A stretch of DNA of 64,000 nucleotides, from positions 1,426,001 to 1,490,000 of the forward strand of contig CAVYCE010000003.1 of assembly GCA_963766995.1 (NCBI GenBank), written 5' to 3'. This DNA is from Bog-473 sp963766995. Its GTDB lineage: Bacteria > Actinomycetota > Acidimicrobiia > Acidimicrobiales > RAAP-2. Below, piece by piece: positions 26,209 through 34,854 of the stretch (the first letter of the stretch is position 1; every line of letters begins with the position of its first letter). The notes below the pieces were generated by a model, which saw only the letters and a program-made list of their open reading frames with translations, was not told the DNA's origin and searched no databases. Position numbers and translations under genes: made by a program.

Positions 26209-26592
26209 TCACCCCTTGCGATAGAGCACCGGTGCTTGGCGCACCGGCACCAGGTCCCGACGGTATTGACGATGCGTGGCCGCCACCGCGGCCTGCGCCT
26301 GCAGCTGGGCTTCGCTCAGCTCGGCTCGCAAGCGCCGCACTTCGTGCTCGAGCTCGAGCACACGGCGCACCCCTTCGAGGTTCAGGCCGGTGGATGTCAG
26401 TTCTTGTATGTGGCGTAGTCGCGCCAGATCACCCTCCGAAAAGCGGCGGCTCCCACCACACGTTCGCGACGGGTCGAGCAGTCCTTTGCGTTCGTAGATC
26501 CGCAACGTTTGCGGGTGCATGCCTGTCAGCTCCGCGGCCACGGAAATCACGTAGACGGCTCGTTCATTGTGCTCAGTGGATTGTTCGGCCAT
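26209..26592 (-). CDS. hspR: HspR-type MerR family heat-shock repressor
   Basis: Regulator of 127 residues. The MerR winged helix reads YVISVAAELTGMHPQTLRIY followed by ERKGLLDPSR and GGSRRFSEGDLARL. A Leu-rich coiled coil follows (VRRVLELEHEVRRLRAEL). HspR represses dnaK and clpB operons in actinobacteria by binding HAIR sites, using DnaK as co-repressor. The ATG at 26592 is 1 bp past the dnaJ stop. Being inside the operon it controls makes an autoregulatory loop likely. Confidence 0.9.
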   Translation of the reverse strand: MAEQSTEHNERAVYVISVAAELTGMHPQTLRIYERKGLLDPSRTCGGSRRFSEGDLARLRHIQELTSTGLNLEGVRRVLELEHEVRRLRAELSEAQLQAQAAVAATHRQYRRDLVPVRQAPVLYRKG

Positions 26593-26593
26593 G

Positions 26594-27697
26594 TCAGTGC
26601 TCCACTTCCACGCGCGGTGCCTCATCGCTGACCTTGGCCAATGATTCAATCGCAGCGCGTTGTTCATCATTCAGCTCGGTGGGCACCACGACCTCCACTT
26701 TGACCATCAGGTCGCCCGGCTTGCCAGCATTTCGGCCATTGCCGGCCGGGACTCCCCGACCCCGAACCCGCATGACCTTGCCCGACTGAGTCCCCGGCGG
26801 CACCTTGAGCGTCACCTTGCTCTCCAAGGTCGGGACAGTGATGGTGGTGCCCAACGCCGCCTCGGGGAATGTGACTGGCACGGTGATCGTAAGGTTGCGA
26901 CCACTGCGGCCGAAGTTGGCGTGAGCTCCTACATGTACGACCACAAAGAGATCGCCGGGTGGCGCCATGCCCTGACCGGGGGCGCCTCGTCCCTTCACCC
27001 GAATGCGCTGTCCGTCCTCCACGCCGGCCGGGATACGGACCTTGATGGAACGCACCTTGCGCTCGGTACCCGATCCCTGGCAAACGGGACAAGGTGTATC
27101 GAAGAGCTGTCCCCTCCCCACGCAGTCGGGACAAACCGTGCTGAGCGAGAACAACCCCTGGTTGTCATTGAGGCTGCCGGATCCGCCACACCGAGGGCAG
27201 GTGTGGGTGGAGGTGCCGGGAGCGGCACCGGTGCCACGGCAATTCGAGCAGCGTGCATCCTGAGGCACATTGACCGAGGTCGTGACGCCATGCACGGCGT
27301 CTTGGAAACTCAGGTGCAGTGCCGCTTCCATGTCGGCGCCGCGTTGAGGCCCGCGTTGCTGGGTCCGCCGGTTGCCGAAGAGGCCACCGAACAGGTCGCC
27401 CAGGTCGCCCACGTCTTCCATCCGGAAGGTTCCACCACCTGGCGTCCCCCCGAATCCGCCAGAAAGCGGTCCGTGCTTTCGGACCTCGTCGTATTCTTTG
27501 CGCTTCTCCGCATCCCCCAAGACGTCGTAGGCGGCGCTGATCTCTTTGAAGCGCTCCTCTGACCCGGGGTTGGTGTCAGGGTGGTATTGCTTAGCCAGCT
27601 TTCGGTAGGCGCGCGTGATCTCCTTGTCGGTGGCCGTCGAAACGACCCCGAGCACCTTGTAGTAATCCTTCTCAAACCATTCGCGCTGCGCGGCCAC
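26594..27697 (-). CDS. dnaJ: Chaperone protein DnaJ
   Basis: Hsp40 co-chaperone of 367 residues that stimulates DnaK. The J domain carries HPD at 39-41. A Gly/Phe-rich linker (GGFGGTPGGGTF) follows, then four zinc-binding CxxCxGxG repeats (CSNCRGTG, CPRCGGSG, CPDCVGRG, CPVCQGSG) and the C-terminal substrate domains. All four repeats are intact. GTG start; the GAGGAG ribosome site lies unusually close to it. Located between grpE and hspR. Confidence 0.95.
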   Translation of the reverse strand: MAAQREWFEKDYYKVLGVVSTATDKEITRAYRKLAKQYHPDTNPGSEERFKEISAAYDVLGDAEKRKEYDEVRKHGPLSGGFGGTPGGGTFRMEDVGDLGDLFGGLFGNRRTQQRGPQRGADMEAALHLSFQDAVHGVTTSVNVPQDARCSNCRGTGAAPGTSTHTCPRCGGSGSLNDNQGLFSLSTVCPDCVGRGQLFDTPCPVCQGSGTERKVRSIKVRIPAGVEDGQRIRVKGRGAPGQGMAPPGDLFVVVHVGAHANFGRSGRNLTITVPVTFPEAALGTTITVPTLESKVTLKVPPGTQSGKVMRVRGRGVPAGNGRNAGKPGDLMVKVEVVVPTELNDEQRAAIESLAKVSDEAPRVEVEH

Positions 27698-27705
27698 TCC
27701 TCAGT

Positions 27706-28281
27706 TCACCCCTTCACGCTCACCATGGCGGGGCGAACGATCTGCCCTTTCCACCGATAACCAGAACGCAATACTTGGTCGATGACGACGTCTCCGCCTT
27801 CGTCCTCTGAGCGCGCCACGGCGTCGTGCACCGACGGGTCGAAGGCCACGCCAACCTCGTCCACACGCTCGAGGCCCTCCTTGGCCAACACATCAAGCAA
27901 CATCGAACGCGCCGCGGTGAGGGCCTTGGCATCTTCTGATTCGGCCCCCGCCTCTCTCTGGTGGGCCTGAGCCAGATCCAGTGTGTCGAGCACCGGTAAA
28001 AGCTTGCTGATGAGGCTCGACGAGGCGCGCACCAGCTGCTCGTCCTGCGTGCGCTGGACGCGCTTTCGATAGTTCTCGAAGTCCGCCATGGTGCGCTGCA
28101 GGGCGGCGAGATACTCGTCCCGCTCCCCCTGCAGCACCGTCATCGGGTCCAGCTCACCGTGAACGTCGGCCTCCAACGCCGCCTCGGCGGCTGCGGTGTC
28201 GGCCTCGGTCCACGTCTCGTCAGCGTCAGATGCCGGTTCCGGCGTGACCTCCTCGTTGGGGGTCTCGTCGGAGAAGCTCAT
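27706..28281 (-). CDS. grpE: Nucleotide exchange factor GrpE
   Basis: DnaK nucleotide-exchange factor, 191 residues. An acidic, disordered N-terminus is followed by the long coiled coil (ADFENYRKRVQRTQDEQ) and the C-terminal beta domain with VAFDPSVHDAVAR and GYRWKGQIVRPAMVSV. The ATG overlaps the dnaK stop (ATGA). The family diagnostic RPAMV tail is intact. Confidence 0.94.
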   Translation of the reverse strand: MSFSDETPNEEVTPEPASDADETWTEADTAAAEAALEADVHGELDPMTVLQGERDEYLAALQRTMADFENYRKRVQRTQDEQLVRASSSLISKLLPVLDTLDLAQAHQREAGAESEDAKALTAARSMLLDVLAKEGLERVDEVGVAFDPSVHDAVARSEDEGGDVVIDQVLRSGYRWKGQIVRPAMVSVKG

Positions 28282-30119
28282 GGCTCGTCAACAATCTCGG
28301 CGTCAACCACGTCGTCGTCATTGCTGGCATCGGTGTTGTTGTCGCCCCCGGCGTCACCGCCGCTGGGCGCACTCTGTGCCGCCGAAGCCTGCTCATACAG
28401 ACGCTGACTGAAGCTCTGGCTCACGCTCATGAGCTTCTCGGTGGCGTCTTTGATCGCTTCGACATCGCTGCCGGCTAACGCGTCCTTCAGGACCTTGACG
28501 GCGGACTCAACGTCCTCCTTCTCGGAGCCTTCGAACTTCTCACCCTGCTCCTTGAGCAGCTTTTCGGTCTGGTACACAAGTGTGTCGGCCGAGTTACGGA
28601 TTTCGGCTTCTTCCTTGCGGCTGCGGTCGTCCTCGGCGTGTGCTTCGGCGTCACGCACCATGCGCTCGATGTCGTCCTTGGCCAACGAGGACTGCCCCGT
28701 GATGGTCATGGACTGCTCCTTGCCGGTGGCCTTGTCTTGAGCAGCCACGTGGACGATGCCATTGGCGTCAATGTCAAAGGTGACCTCGATCTGCGGTATG
28801 CCCCGAGGGGCCGGCGGCAGGTCAACCAGCTGGAACTTGCCCAGCGTTTTGTTGTACATGGCCATCTCACGCTCTCCCTGCAGCACGTGGATTTCCACTG
28901 ACGGCTGATTGTCCTCGGCCGTCGTGAAGATCTCCGAACGCTTAGTCGGGATGGTGGTATTGCGCTCGATCAGGCGGTGCATGACTTGGCCTTTGGTCTC
29001 AATGCCCAGTGAAAGCGGCGTCACGTCGAGCAAGAGCACGTCTTTGACCTCGCCCTTGAGGACACCGGCCTGCACGGCCGCGCCGATGGCTACTACCTCA
29101 TCCGGGTTGACTCCCTTGTGAGGCTCTTTCCCACTCAATGACTGCACCAGGTCCTGCACGGCCGGGATTCGAGTGGACCCACCCACCATGACCACGTGGT
29201 CGATGTCGGATGTTTTAAGCCCGGCGTCCTTGATGGCTGCTTCGAACGGTCCGGTGCACGCCTGCACCAGGTCGGCCGTCAGTTCGTTGAACTTGGCCCG
29301 CGTCAGCTTCAGATCGAGGTGCTTGGGCCCCTCGCTGGTAGCCGTAATGAAGGGCAGGTTGATCTGGGTCTCCTGGACGCTGGACAGTTCGATCTTGGCC
29401 TTTTCAGCTGCCTCCTTGAGGCGCTGCATCGCCATTTTGTCGGCGGACAGGTCGACGCCCTCGGTGTCTTTGAACGTCTTGACCAACCAGTCCATGACCT
29501 TGTCGTCCCAGTCATCACCACCGAGCTTCGTGTTACCCGACGTCGACTTCACTTCGAAGACGCCCTCACCGATCTCGAGCACCGACACGTCGAACGTGCC
29601 ACCACCGAGGTCGAAGACGAGCACGGTTCGGTCGGCATCTTCTTTGTCCAAGCCATAGGCCAACGCAGCAGCAGTGGGCTCGTTGATAATGCGGAGCACT
29701 TCAAGACCCGCAATGGCACCGGCTTCTTTGGTCGCAGTGCGCTGGGCGTCATCGAAGTAGGCCGGCACGGTAATCACCGCCTGGTTCACTGTGTCTCCCA
29801 AGTATGCCTCGGCGTCCCTCTTCAACTTGCTCAGAATGCGAGCCGAAATCTCCTGGGACTTGTAGGCCTTGCCATCGATGTCGATGGTCCAGCCAGTCCC
29901 CATGTGACGCTTGACCGATCGGATGGTTCGATCAGGGTTGGTGATGGCCTGGCGCTTGGCCACTTCGCCCACCAGTACTTCGCCGGTCTTCGAAAAGCCC
30001 ACAACCGATGGCGTCGTACGGCCACCCTCGGCATTCGGGATCACGACGGGCTCTCCCGCCTCCAACACACTGACCACCGAGTTGGTGGTTCCCAGGTCAA
30101 TTCCTACGGCCTTCGGCAT
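28278..30119 (-). CDS. dnaK: Chaperone protein DnaK (Hsp70)
   Basis: Hsp70 chaperone of 613 residues. The ATPase domain begins MPKAVGIDLGTTNSVVSV and includes VFDLGGGTFDVSVLEIGEG and VGGSTRIPAVQ. The substrate domain has the linker DVLLLDVTPLSLGIETKG, and the tail is acidic (DDDVVDAEIVDEP) as usual. ATG 30119 is used rather than the upstream in-frame start at 30134, since MPKAVG is the family start and GGAAGG precedes it. First gene of dnaK-grpE-dnaJ-hspR-clpB. Confidence 0.97.
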   Translation of the reverse strand: MPKAVGIDLGTTNSVVSVLEAGEPVVIPNAEGGRTTPSVVGFSKTGEVLVGEVAKRQAITNPDRTIRSVKRHMGTGWTIDIDGKAYKSQEISARILSKLKRDAEAYLGDTVNQAVITVPAYFDDAQRTATKEAGAIAGLEVLRIINEPTAAALAYGLDKEDADRTVLVFDLGGGTFDVSVLEIGEGVFEVKSTSGNTKLGGDDWDDKVMDWLVKTFKDTEGVDLSADKMAMQRLKEAAEKAKIELSSVQETQINLPFITATSEGPKHLDLKLTRAKFNELTADLVQACTGPFEAAIKDAGLKTSDIDHVVMVGGSTRIPAVQDLVQSLSGKEPHKGVNPDEVVAIGAAVQAGVLKGEVKDVLLLDVTPLSLGIETKGQVMHRLIERNTTIPTKRSEIFTTAEDNQPSVEIHVLQGEREMAMYNKTLGKFQLVDLPPAPRGIPQIEVTFDIDANGIVHVAAQDKATGKEQSMTITGQSSLAKDDIERMVRDAEAHAEDDRSRKEEAEIRNSADTLVYQTEKLLKEQGEKFEGSEKEDVESAVKVLKDALAGSDVEAIKDATEKLMSVSQSFSQRLYEQASAAQSAPSGGDAGGDNNTDASNDDDVVDAEIVDEP

Positions 30120-30154
30120 CTGCAGTCCTTCCAATTGTCTTTTGCTTGTGGATA

Positions 30155-30186
30155 ACTATAACAAATCTGAGTGTCTCTTTGTCAAC
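30155..30186 (-). promoter_or_regulatory. dnaK promoter with a degenerate HAIR-like operator
   Basis: On the minus strand TTGACA (30185 to 30180) and TTATAG (30161 to 30156) are separated by 18 bp, a good housekeeping promoter about 36 bp before the dnaK start. Overlapping the -35 are GTTGACA and ACTCAGA, 7 bp apart (30166-30186). They match the HspR HAIR half-sites CTTGAGT and ACTCAAG at 4 and 5 of 7 positions with the correct spacer. The promoter is convincing; the operator is suggestive. Confidence 0.5.
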
Positions 30187-30216
30187 TTTTCTCAAAGAAT
30201 ATCAGCAGGTACCGCG

Positions 30217-31002
30217 GTGAACAGGTCGGCATACCATGCAGAGGTGCTCGATCTCGTCCTCCTGCGACATGGCCAGTCTTCATGGAACGCAAAGAACCTG
30301 TTCACGGGCTGGGTCGACGTCGACCTCACCGAGGAGGGAAAGGCCGAAGCCGTCGCCGGAGGCCAGCTTCTGGCGGCCGAGCCTGGGCTCGACCTGCGCA
30401 TTCTTCACACCTCTGTGCTCACCCGAGCCATCCACACGGCGGAATTGGCCCTGAACGCGGCCGGACGCAGCTGGCTCCCGGTCCATCGTGACTGGCGGCT
30501 CAACGAGCGCCACTACGGGGATCTCCAGGGGAAGAACAAGAAGGAAACGACGGCCGAGTTCGGCGAGGAGAAGGTGAAGGTCTGGCGTCGCAGCTACGAC
30601 ACGCCGCCGCCCCCCATTGCGGCGGACAACCCGTACGCCGTGGCCGACGACCCCCGGTACCGGGACCTGGACCCAACACTGATCCCCGCCGACCGAATGC
30701 CTGGCCGACGTGGTCGCCCGAGTCGTCCCTTACTGGGAGTCGGCCATCCTGCCCGGACCTACGCCAGATGGCTGAGACTGGTGGGGCCGTGCTGGTGGCG
30801 GCGCACGGCAACAGCATCCGGGCCCTTCGCAAGCACCTGGAGGGCATCTCGGATGACGACATCACCGGACTTGGAGATCCCAACCGGAATTCCCTACCGG
30901 ATGCTGCTGAACGACGACCTCACCATCAGCTCCATGAAGCCTCTGGGTGATCCTGAAGCAGCTGCGGCAGCCGCAGCGGCTGTGGCTCGTCAGGCCGGCT
31001 AG
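30217..31002 (+). CDS. gpmA: 2,3-bisphosphoglycerate-dependent phosphoglycerate mutase (frameshifted)
   Basis: Glycolytic phosphoglycerate mutase, about 255 residues when repaired. LDLVLLRHGQSSWN holds the catalytic His, followed by NLFTGWVDVDLTEEG and RLNERHYGDLQGKNK. The second histidine block (LVAAHGNSIRALRKH) is in another reading frame. Three one-base insertions, near 30691, 30752-30754 and 30871, throw the segment out of frame and together restore it, so the C-terminus IPTGIPYRMLLN is again in frame. Three compensating insertions in 180 bp look like sequence error. GTG 30217 has a fair ribosome site (GCAGGT); GTG 30244 is the alternative. Divergent from dnaK. Confidence 0.8.
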   Translation: MNRSAYHAEVLDLVLLRHGQSSWNAKNLFTGWVDVDLTEEGKAEAVAGGQLLAAEPGLDLRILHTSVLTRAIHTAELALNAAGRSWLPVHRDWRLNERHYGDLQGKNKKETTAEFGEEKVKVWRRSYDTPPPPIAADNPYAVADDPRYRDLDPTLIPADRMPGRRGRPSRPLLGVGHPARTYARWLRLVGPCWWRRTATASGPFASTWRASRMTTSPDLEIPTGIPYRMLLNDDLTISSMKPLGDPEAAAAAAAAVARQAG

Positions 31003-31043
31003 CCCGGGGAGTGGGCCAGCCGGACTCGACGAGATGAAAACGG

Positions 31044-31083
31044 CGGTCGGGTCGGGGCGCCTCGCCGCACCCCGACCCGACCG
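31044..31083. terminator. Bidirectional terminator between gpmA and glnK
   Basis: A perfect 14-bp inverted repeat (arms 31044-31057 and 31070-31083, starting CGGTCGGG) closes a 12-base loop. It lies between the convergent stops of gpmA and glnK. AAAA precedes the left arm and TATTAAAA follows the right arm, so it can work in both directions. Confidence 0.85.
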
Positions 31084-31125
31084 ACTATTAAAAGGGCCTC
31101 CGCCATCTGCCCTTGCGAACCGCCC

Positions 31126-31465
31126 CTACAGGGCGTCCGGCCCGCGCTCTCCCGTGCGGACCCGCACAACGGTCTCGACCGGGATGACCCACACCTTGCC
31201 GTCACCGATCTTGCCGGTGGCAGCCGAGGAGACGATGGCGTCAACCACCTCGTCGACCTGTCGGATCGTCGACCAACACCTCAATGCGGATCTTCGGCAC
31301 GAAGTCGACTTCGTACTCCGCACCTCGGTACACCTCGGTGTGGCCCCGCTGGCGTCCGAAACCCTGAGCCTCGGTCAGGGTCATCCCCTGTACCCCGAGG
31401 TTCTTCAGGACCTCCTTGACGTCATCGAGCTTGAATGGCTTGAGAACAGCCACGATCAGCTTCAT
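31126..31465 (-). CDS. glnK: Nitrogen regulatory protein P-II (frameshifted)
   Basis: P-II signal protein of about 112 residues after repair. MKLIVAVLKPFKLDDVKEVL starts the fold. The T-loop GHTEVYRGAEYEVDFVPK carries Tyr51, the usual site of nucleotidylation. The second half (VDEVVDAIVSSAATGKIGDG, then VWVIPVETVVRVRTGE) is present in another frame. One extra base near 31260-31266 explains the break. The start overlaps the amt stop (ATGA) and has an AAAGGAG site. P-II binds Amt and controls ammonium entry. Confidence 0.85.
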
Positions 31466-33093
31466 TGTTTAGCTCCTTTCGTCCTGAGAGACCTAGATCC
31501 GCAACCCAGGGTCGAGCCCAGGATCGGTAGGTGGCAGCGGATGATCAGTCCAGTATGTGAGTCGTGTACTGACATGTGATCCACCCCCACCACCGAGTTG
31601 ATCAGGCTGGCGAACGCCTCCTCGGGGAAGGCTTCCTCGTCGTGGATGGCCGAGTCGCCGATCTCGAGGATCTCATCCTTGTAACGGGCGCCTCGGAGCA
31701 CAAGGCCGATGAGCTTCATCAGGATGAAGGTCACGAGGGCGGACCAGAAGATGACCCACAGGGCCGCCCGGAACTGTTCCCACAACTGGTGGGCCGAGTC
31801 CGGTGTACATCAGCCCGTCCACACCGAACGGCACACAGGTTCCATGCGCCGTCAGATAGGTGGCCTGAGACGTGTTGACCACCTGCCCGGCCGCATTCAG
31901 GTTGCCGCACCCGTACTCAATCATGTTCGGGTCACCGAAAATACCCGAGGAGCAAGCCTCCAAAGAAGCCGGCGATGCCGTGGGTGTAGATCACACCAAG
32001 CGCATCGTCCACCTTGGAGAACGGCCGCACCTTGGAGAGGTAGTTCCAGGCCACCCACACGATGACGGTGCAGATGGCACCGACAGCGATGGCGCCCCGA
32101 CCATTGACCCAGCCGGCACACGGTGTGATGCCGACCAATCCGCAGATCATGCCGTTGACACCACCGAGGAACGTGGGCTTCTTCGCCTTGGACAGCCAGG
32201 CGTCCAGCGCCATCCAGACCAGTACGCCGGTACCGGTGGCGATATTGGTGTTGATGACGGCTGCTGCTGCGCTGGCACCGGCGTAGTACGGGTCACCGCC
32301 GTTGAAGCCGTTCCACCCCAGCCACAGGATGCCGGCGCCGACCGCCGCCATGACCAGGTTGTTGGGCAGGAAGTGCGCCTTGTCCCGAGCCAATCGCGGC
32401 CCGAGGACCCAGGCAGCCACGAAGCCGGACACACCGGCCGACATGTGAATGACGTACCCACCGGAGAAGTCCAGTGCACCTTCCTGGGCGAAGTAGCCAC
32501 CGCCCCAGAGCAGGAAAGCGTCGACGCCGTAGACGAAGGTCGACCACAGAGGGACGAGCAGACACCAGGCGCTGAACTTGATCCGACCCAGCACACTGCC
32601 CAGGAACAGCAGCGGAGTGATGGCGGCGAACACGAACTGGAAATAGGCCAGTGATGCGGTCGGGAAGTGGAAGGGGATGATGGTATTGGCGCGCCGAGAG
32701 TGCCTGACCCTGCTCACCATAACTATTGGTGATCCCACCCGGCTTGCCGACGAAGTTGTCGAAGAAGTGCTTGAACCATCCGACGCCGGTGGTCTGTGTA
32801 TCAGTCACCACTCCATGGATCGTTTGGACTCCACCACCTAGTGAGGTTCCATCGAAGCCCATTTTGTAGGACCACAGCACCCAGGCAATCAGGACCAGGG
32901 AGAACCCGGCGAACATCATGGCCAGGACGTTGACCGCCCATTTCTTCGGCACGATTGACGCGTACAACACCGCCAAGGCGGGAAGACTCATCAGGCCGAC
33001 GAAGGTGGCCGCAGTTATCTGCCAGGTGTTATCTCCCGTATTCAACCAACTCGGATACGGGACATACGTCGTGGCAGCCAGTAGGTGCACCAC
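31462..33093 (-). CDS. amt: Ammonium transporter (frameshifted)
   Basis: Amt/Mep/Rh channel for ammonium, about 540 residues after repair. The N-terminus (TWQITAATFVGLMSLPALAV) and the block FQFVFAAITPLLFLGSVLGR are typical. VIHMSAGVSGFVAAWVLGPR holds the first pore His, and VDDALGVIYTHGIAGFFGGL the second. Three single-base insertions, near 32695, 31944-31946 and 31800-31802, break the frame; together they restore it. GTG start with a GGAG site 7 bases upstream. It is preceded by a GlnR-like operator and a structured leader and followed by glnK. The last roughly 35 residues are unlike other Amts, so another shift there is possible. Confidence 0.83.
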
Positions 33094-33123
33094 TCGAGCA
33101 CTCCTCTCGTAAGTTCAAGACAA

Positions 33124-33166
33124 CCCGGCGCTTTGCCCTTCGGGCACAGCGTCATTGAGCACCGGG
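33124..33166 (-). promoter_or_regulatory. Structured 5' leader of amt
   Basis: On the minus strand three nested helices can form: an outer CCCGG with CCGGG, a middle CGCT with AGCG, and an inner TGCCC with GGGCA closed by GAA. An internal stretch (TGCTCAATGA) stays unpaired on one side. The element ends about 30 bases before the GTG of amt, so it would be in the mRNA leader. I do not recognise a riboswitch class. It may be an attenuator, a protein-binding site or only a stable hairpin. Confidence 0.4.
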
Positions 33167-33219
33167 TGCGCCAATCAGCAGGACAGTTCGCCTCGCCGCA
33201 GACAGGATGCAAGTTGGGA

Positions 33220-33257
33220 GTTTCCGCATCATCACGCCTGTGTTTCCAATGCGTTAA
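33220..33257 (-). promoter_or_regulatory. GlnR-like operator upstream of amt-glnK
   Basis: On the minus strand four five-base half-sites occur in order TTAAC, GAAAC, GTGAT, GAAAC. Each is separated by exactly six bases. This is the known actinobacterial GlnR arrangement (gTnAC, GaAAC, GtnAC, GAAAc with six-base gaps); both GAAAC boxes are perfect and the other two match at 4 of 5 positions. It ends 126 bp before the amt start. GlnR activates amt operons under nitrogen limitation in Streptomyces, so the same is inferred here. Confidence 0.75.
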
Positions 33258-33480
33258 ACCGTCTACCTGGCGGAATACTTCCTGTTCAGAAGGCATCTTT
33301 TTCGATCGGGAGGTCGGACAGCGTCGACCAGCGATTCTCAGGCGGTGCCTAGGCATCTACATGGTGATTCGGCGGTTGGGGTGGCCTACAACCGTTCGGG
33401 GCTTCCGCCGCTACGCTTGCCCGACCGCATGTCGACCCTTCTCGGTGGCGGGCGACCCGGCAAGACGAACGGACTACTAC

Positions 33481-34035
33481 ATGGGCGTAACCCAGCCACC
33501 CACACCTGATGTGCTCGCAGCGGAGGCCTCCGGCCAGTCCGCCGAGGCCAGGACCCGAAACTCGTTACAGCTGGCAAAGACGACTCGACGGGTCAAGCAA
33601 GTGGTCACCGCTGTGGTTCTCGTTTCCCTCCTGGTCTTGAGCACCATTTTCTATGTGACAGGGGTGCACAAGAACTCGCAGATTGACAGCCTGCGCCACC
33701 AAGGTCGGGCCATGTCCGTATCCGTGGTCGGCTGTCAAGGTCTCTTGGGTGGGAGCGGGAGCAACGCGGTTGGCTATACCTGCAAGGTCCGATACACCGT
33801 GGCCCACCACTCGTACGACGAGACGCTCCCCGGCAACGTCTTCCTTCGTCCTGGTGCTCAGCTCAAGGCCATCGTGGTGCCCAGCGACCCTCGGCTCATT
33901 TCCACCCCGGCCATCGTGGCGTCCGATCACACATCGAATCGGGTCTTCCTACTGCCGACGGTACTGCTCGCAATCTTGTTGGTTCTGGGCGCAACCGTCA
34001 TCGTCTTGTCACGACGTCGGCCAAATCCCGCCTAA
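33481..34035 (+). CDS. DUF3592-like membrane protein
   Basis: Protein of 184 residues with a polar N-terminus, one transmembrane helix (about 45-65), an extracytoplasmic domain and a second helix near the C-terminus (about 158-178) followed by RRR. The domain contains VGCQGLLGG and YTCKVRYTVAHHSYDETLPG, a pattern of DUF3592-type proteins; its two Cys may form a disulfide. The ATG at 33481 precedes MGVTQPPTP; upstream reading is not convincing. It converges on the next gene with a 1-bp gap. Function unknown. Confidence 0.6.
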   Translation: MGVTQPPTPDVLAAEASGQSAEARTRNSLQLAKTTRRVKQVVTAVVLVSLLVLSTIFYVTGVHKNSQIDSLRHQGRAMSVSVVGCQGLLGGSGSNAVGYTCKVRYTVAHHSYDETLPGNVFLRPGAQLKAIVVPSDPRLISTPAIVASDHTSNRVFLLPTVLLAILLVLGATVIVLSRRRPNPA

Positions 34036-34036
34036 C

Positions 34037-34696
34037 TCAGTCCTTCGGCGGCCTTTTCGGCTGCGCCGTGCGTGGCGTGTACCGCTTGCTTGGTCGCGGC
34101 AGCGAACCGCCGGCTGATGGGAGGCCACGCGCCTTGGGTTTGTAGGCCCCGCGGGCCGACCCATCGCCCCCTGCCACCTTGACGCTCTGCTGTAGCCGGT
34201 AGGCGCGGACGAGGAACCAGGCCCCGGCAAAGATAAACGGCAAGCCGAATCCCCAGTAGTGCAGGTTGAACAGCCCCAAACCGAAGAGGGCGGTGACGAG
34301 TCCAAGCAAGAGACGCTTGCGCAGGAAGGTCGTCAGCATGATCAAGATCGACATGCCTACGAGCACAAAAAACAGCTCGTGGTAGAGCGAGACATCCACG
34401 TGGGCCGGATTTGGATTGCCATTAGACAGCGTGGGAACTGGGTCGTCATCAACCAGGACCGTGGTCAAGAAAAAGGTGAGGGCCGCGGCAATGGGAGCGA
34501 TCACGAAACCGATGAGGCGCTCCCGGTCACTGAGCGTCCTGCTCTCGGCCTCCAGCTCATCGAGCGAACGCCCGGCCAGGGCCTTCTTGGCTGCGGCGTC
34601 TCCTTCATCGTCGTCAGGCCTGACGATCATCGTCTGGAAGCGCATCCACAGACTGGGTTTGCCCGCGGCGCTGTCAGAACGTCGACCCCAGCGCAT
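34037..34696 (-). CDS. Membrane protein with basic C-terminal tail
   Basis: Protein of 219 residues with a cytoplasmic acidic N-terminal part (DDDEGDAAAKKALAGRSLDE) and about four transmembrane helices (roughly 60-80, 103-120, 124-140, 145-160). The tail is Lys/Arg/Pro/Gly-rich and ends RTAQPKRPPKD. Similar small four-helix proteins are common in actinobacteria, without known function. The ATG at 34696 starts MRWGRRSDS; the frame upstream to 34834 crosses the divergent gene's leader and is not used. Confidence 0.6.
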   Translation of the reverse strand: MRWGRRSDSAAGKPSLWMRFQTMIVRPDDDEGDAAAKKALAGRSLDELEAESRTLSDRERLIGFVIAPIAAALTFFLTTVLVDDDPVPTLSNGNPNPAHVDVSLYHELFFVLVGMSILIMLTTFLRKRLLLGLVTALFGLGLFNLHYWGFGLPFIFAGAWFLVRAYRLQQSVKVAGGDGSARGAYKPKARGLPSAGGSLPRPSKRYTPRTAQPKRPPKD

Positions 34697-34854
34697 GGGG
34701 AGAGGGTAGCGCGACCCATCGGACCCGGCCGGGGCGTCCCCCGCCATAAGAGCGATGTGGCGTGGCGGAAAACCCAGAAGCCCGTGCCTACCGCCGAGTT
34801 CCGAGTTGGAGTTGTTACGAGCACGTGAACACACTCGGGGTTAGCCTGTCCGGC

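Larger units (their letters stand above)
33094..33480. other. 387-bp divergent control region upstream of amt
   Basis: No gene is visible here. Reading toward amt it holds a GlnR-like site (33220-33257) and then a stem-loop leader (33124-33166). Toward the plus-strand membrane-protein gene I see no clear promoter, and the open frame covering this stretch does not look coding. Confidence 0.6.

Noticed and set aside
24846..26789. Open plus-strand frame of 647 codons opposite clpB and hspR
   Set aside because: It is antisense to well-conserved genes; Gln/His/Arg-rich composition is typical of GC-rich shadows.
30177..30197. Inverted repeat CTTTG / CAAAG next to the dnaK -35
   Set aside because: Arms are only five bases and do not match HAIR or CIRCE; noted only as part of the promoter region.
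30690..30880. Programmed ribosomal frameshifting in gpmA
   Set aside because: Three separate shifts without slippery sequences, and similar breaks in many neighbours, favour sequence error.
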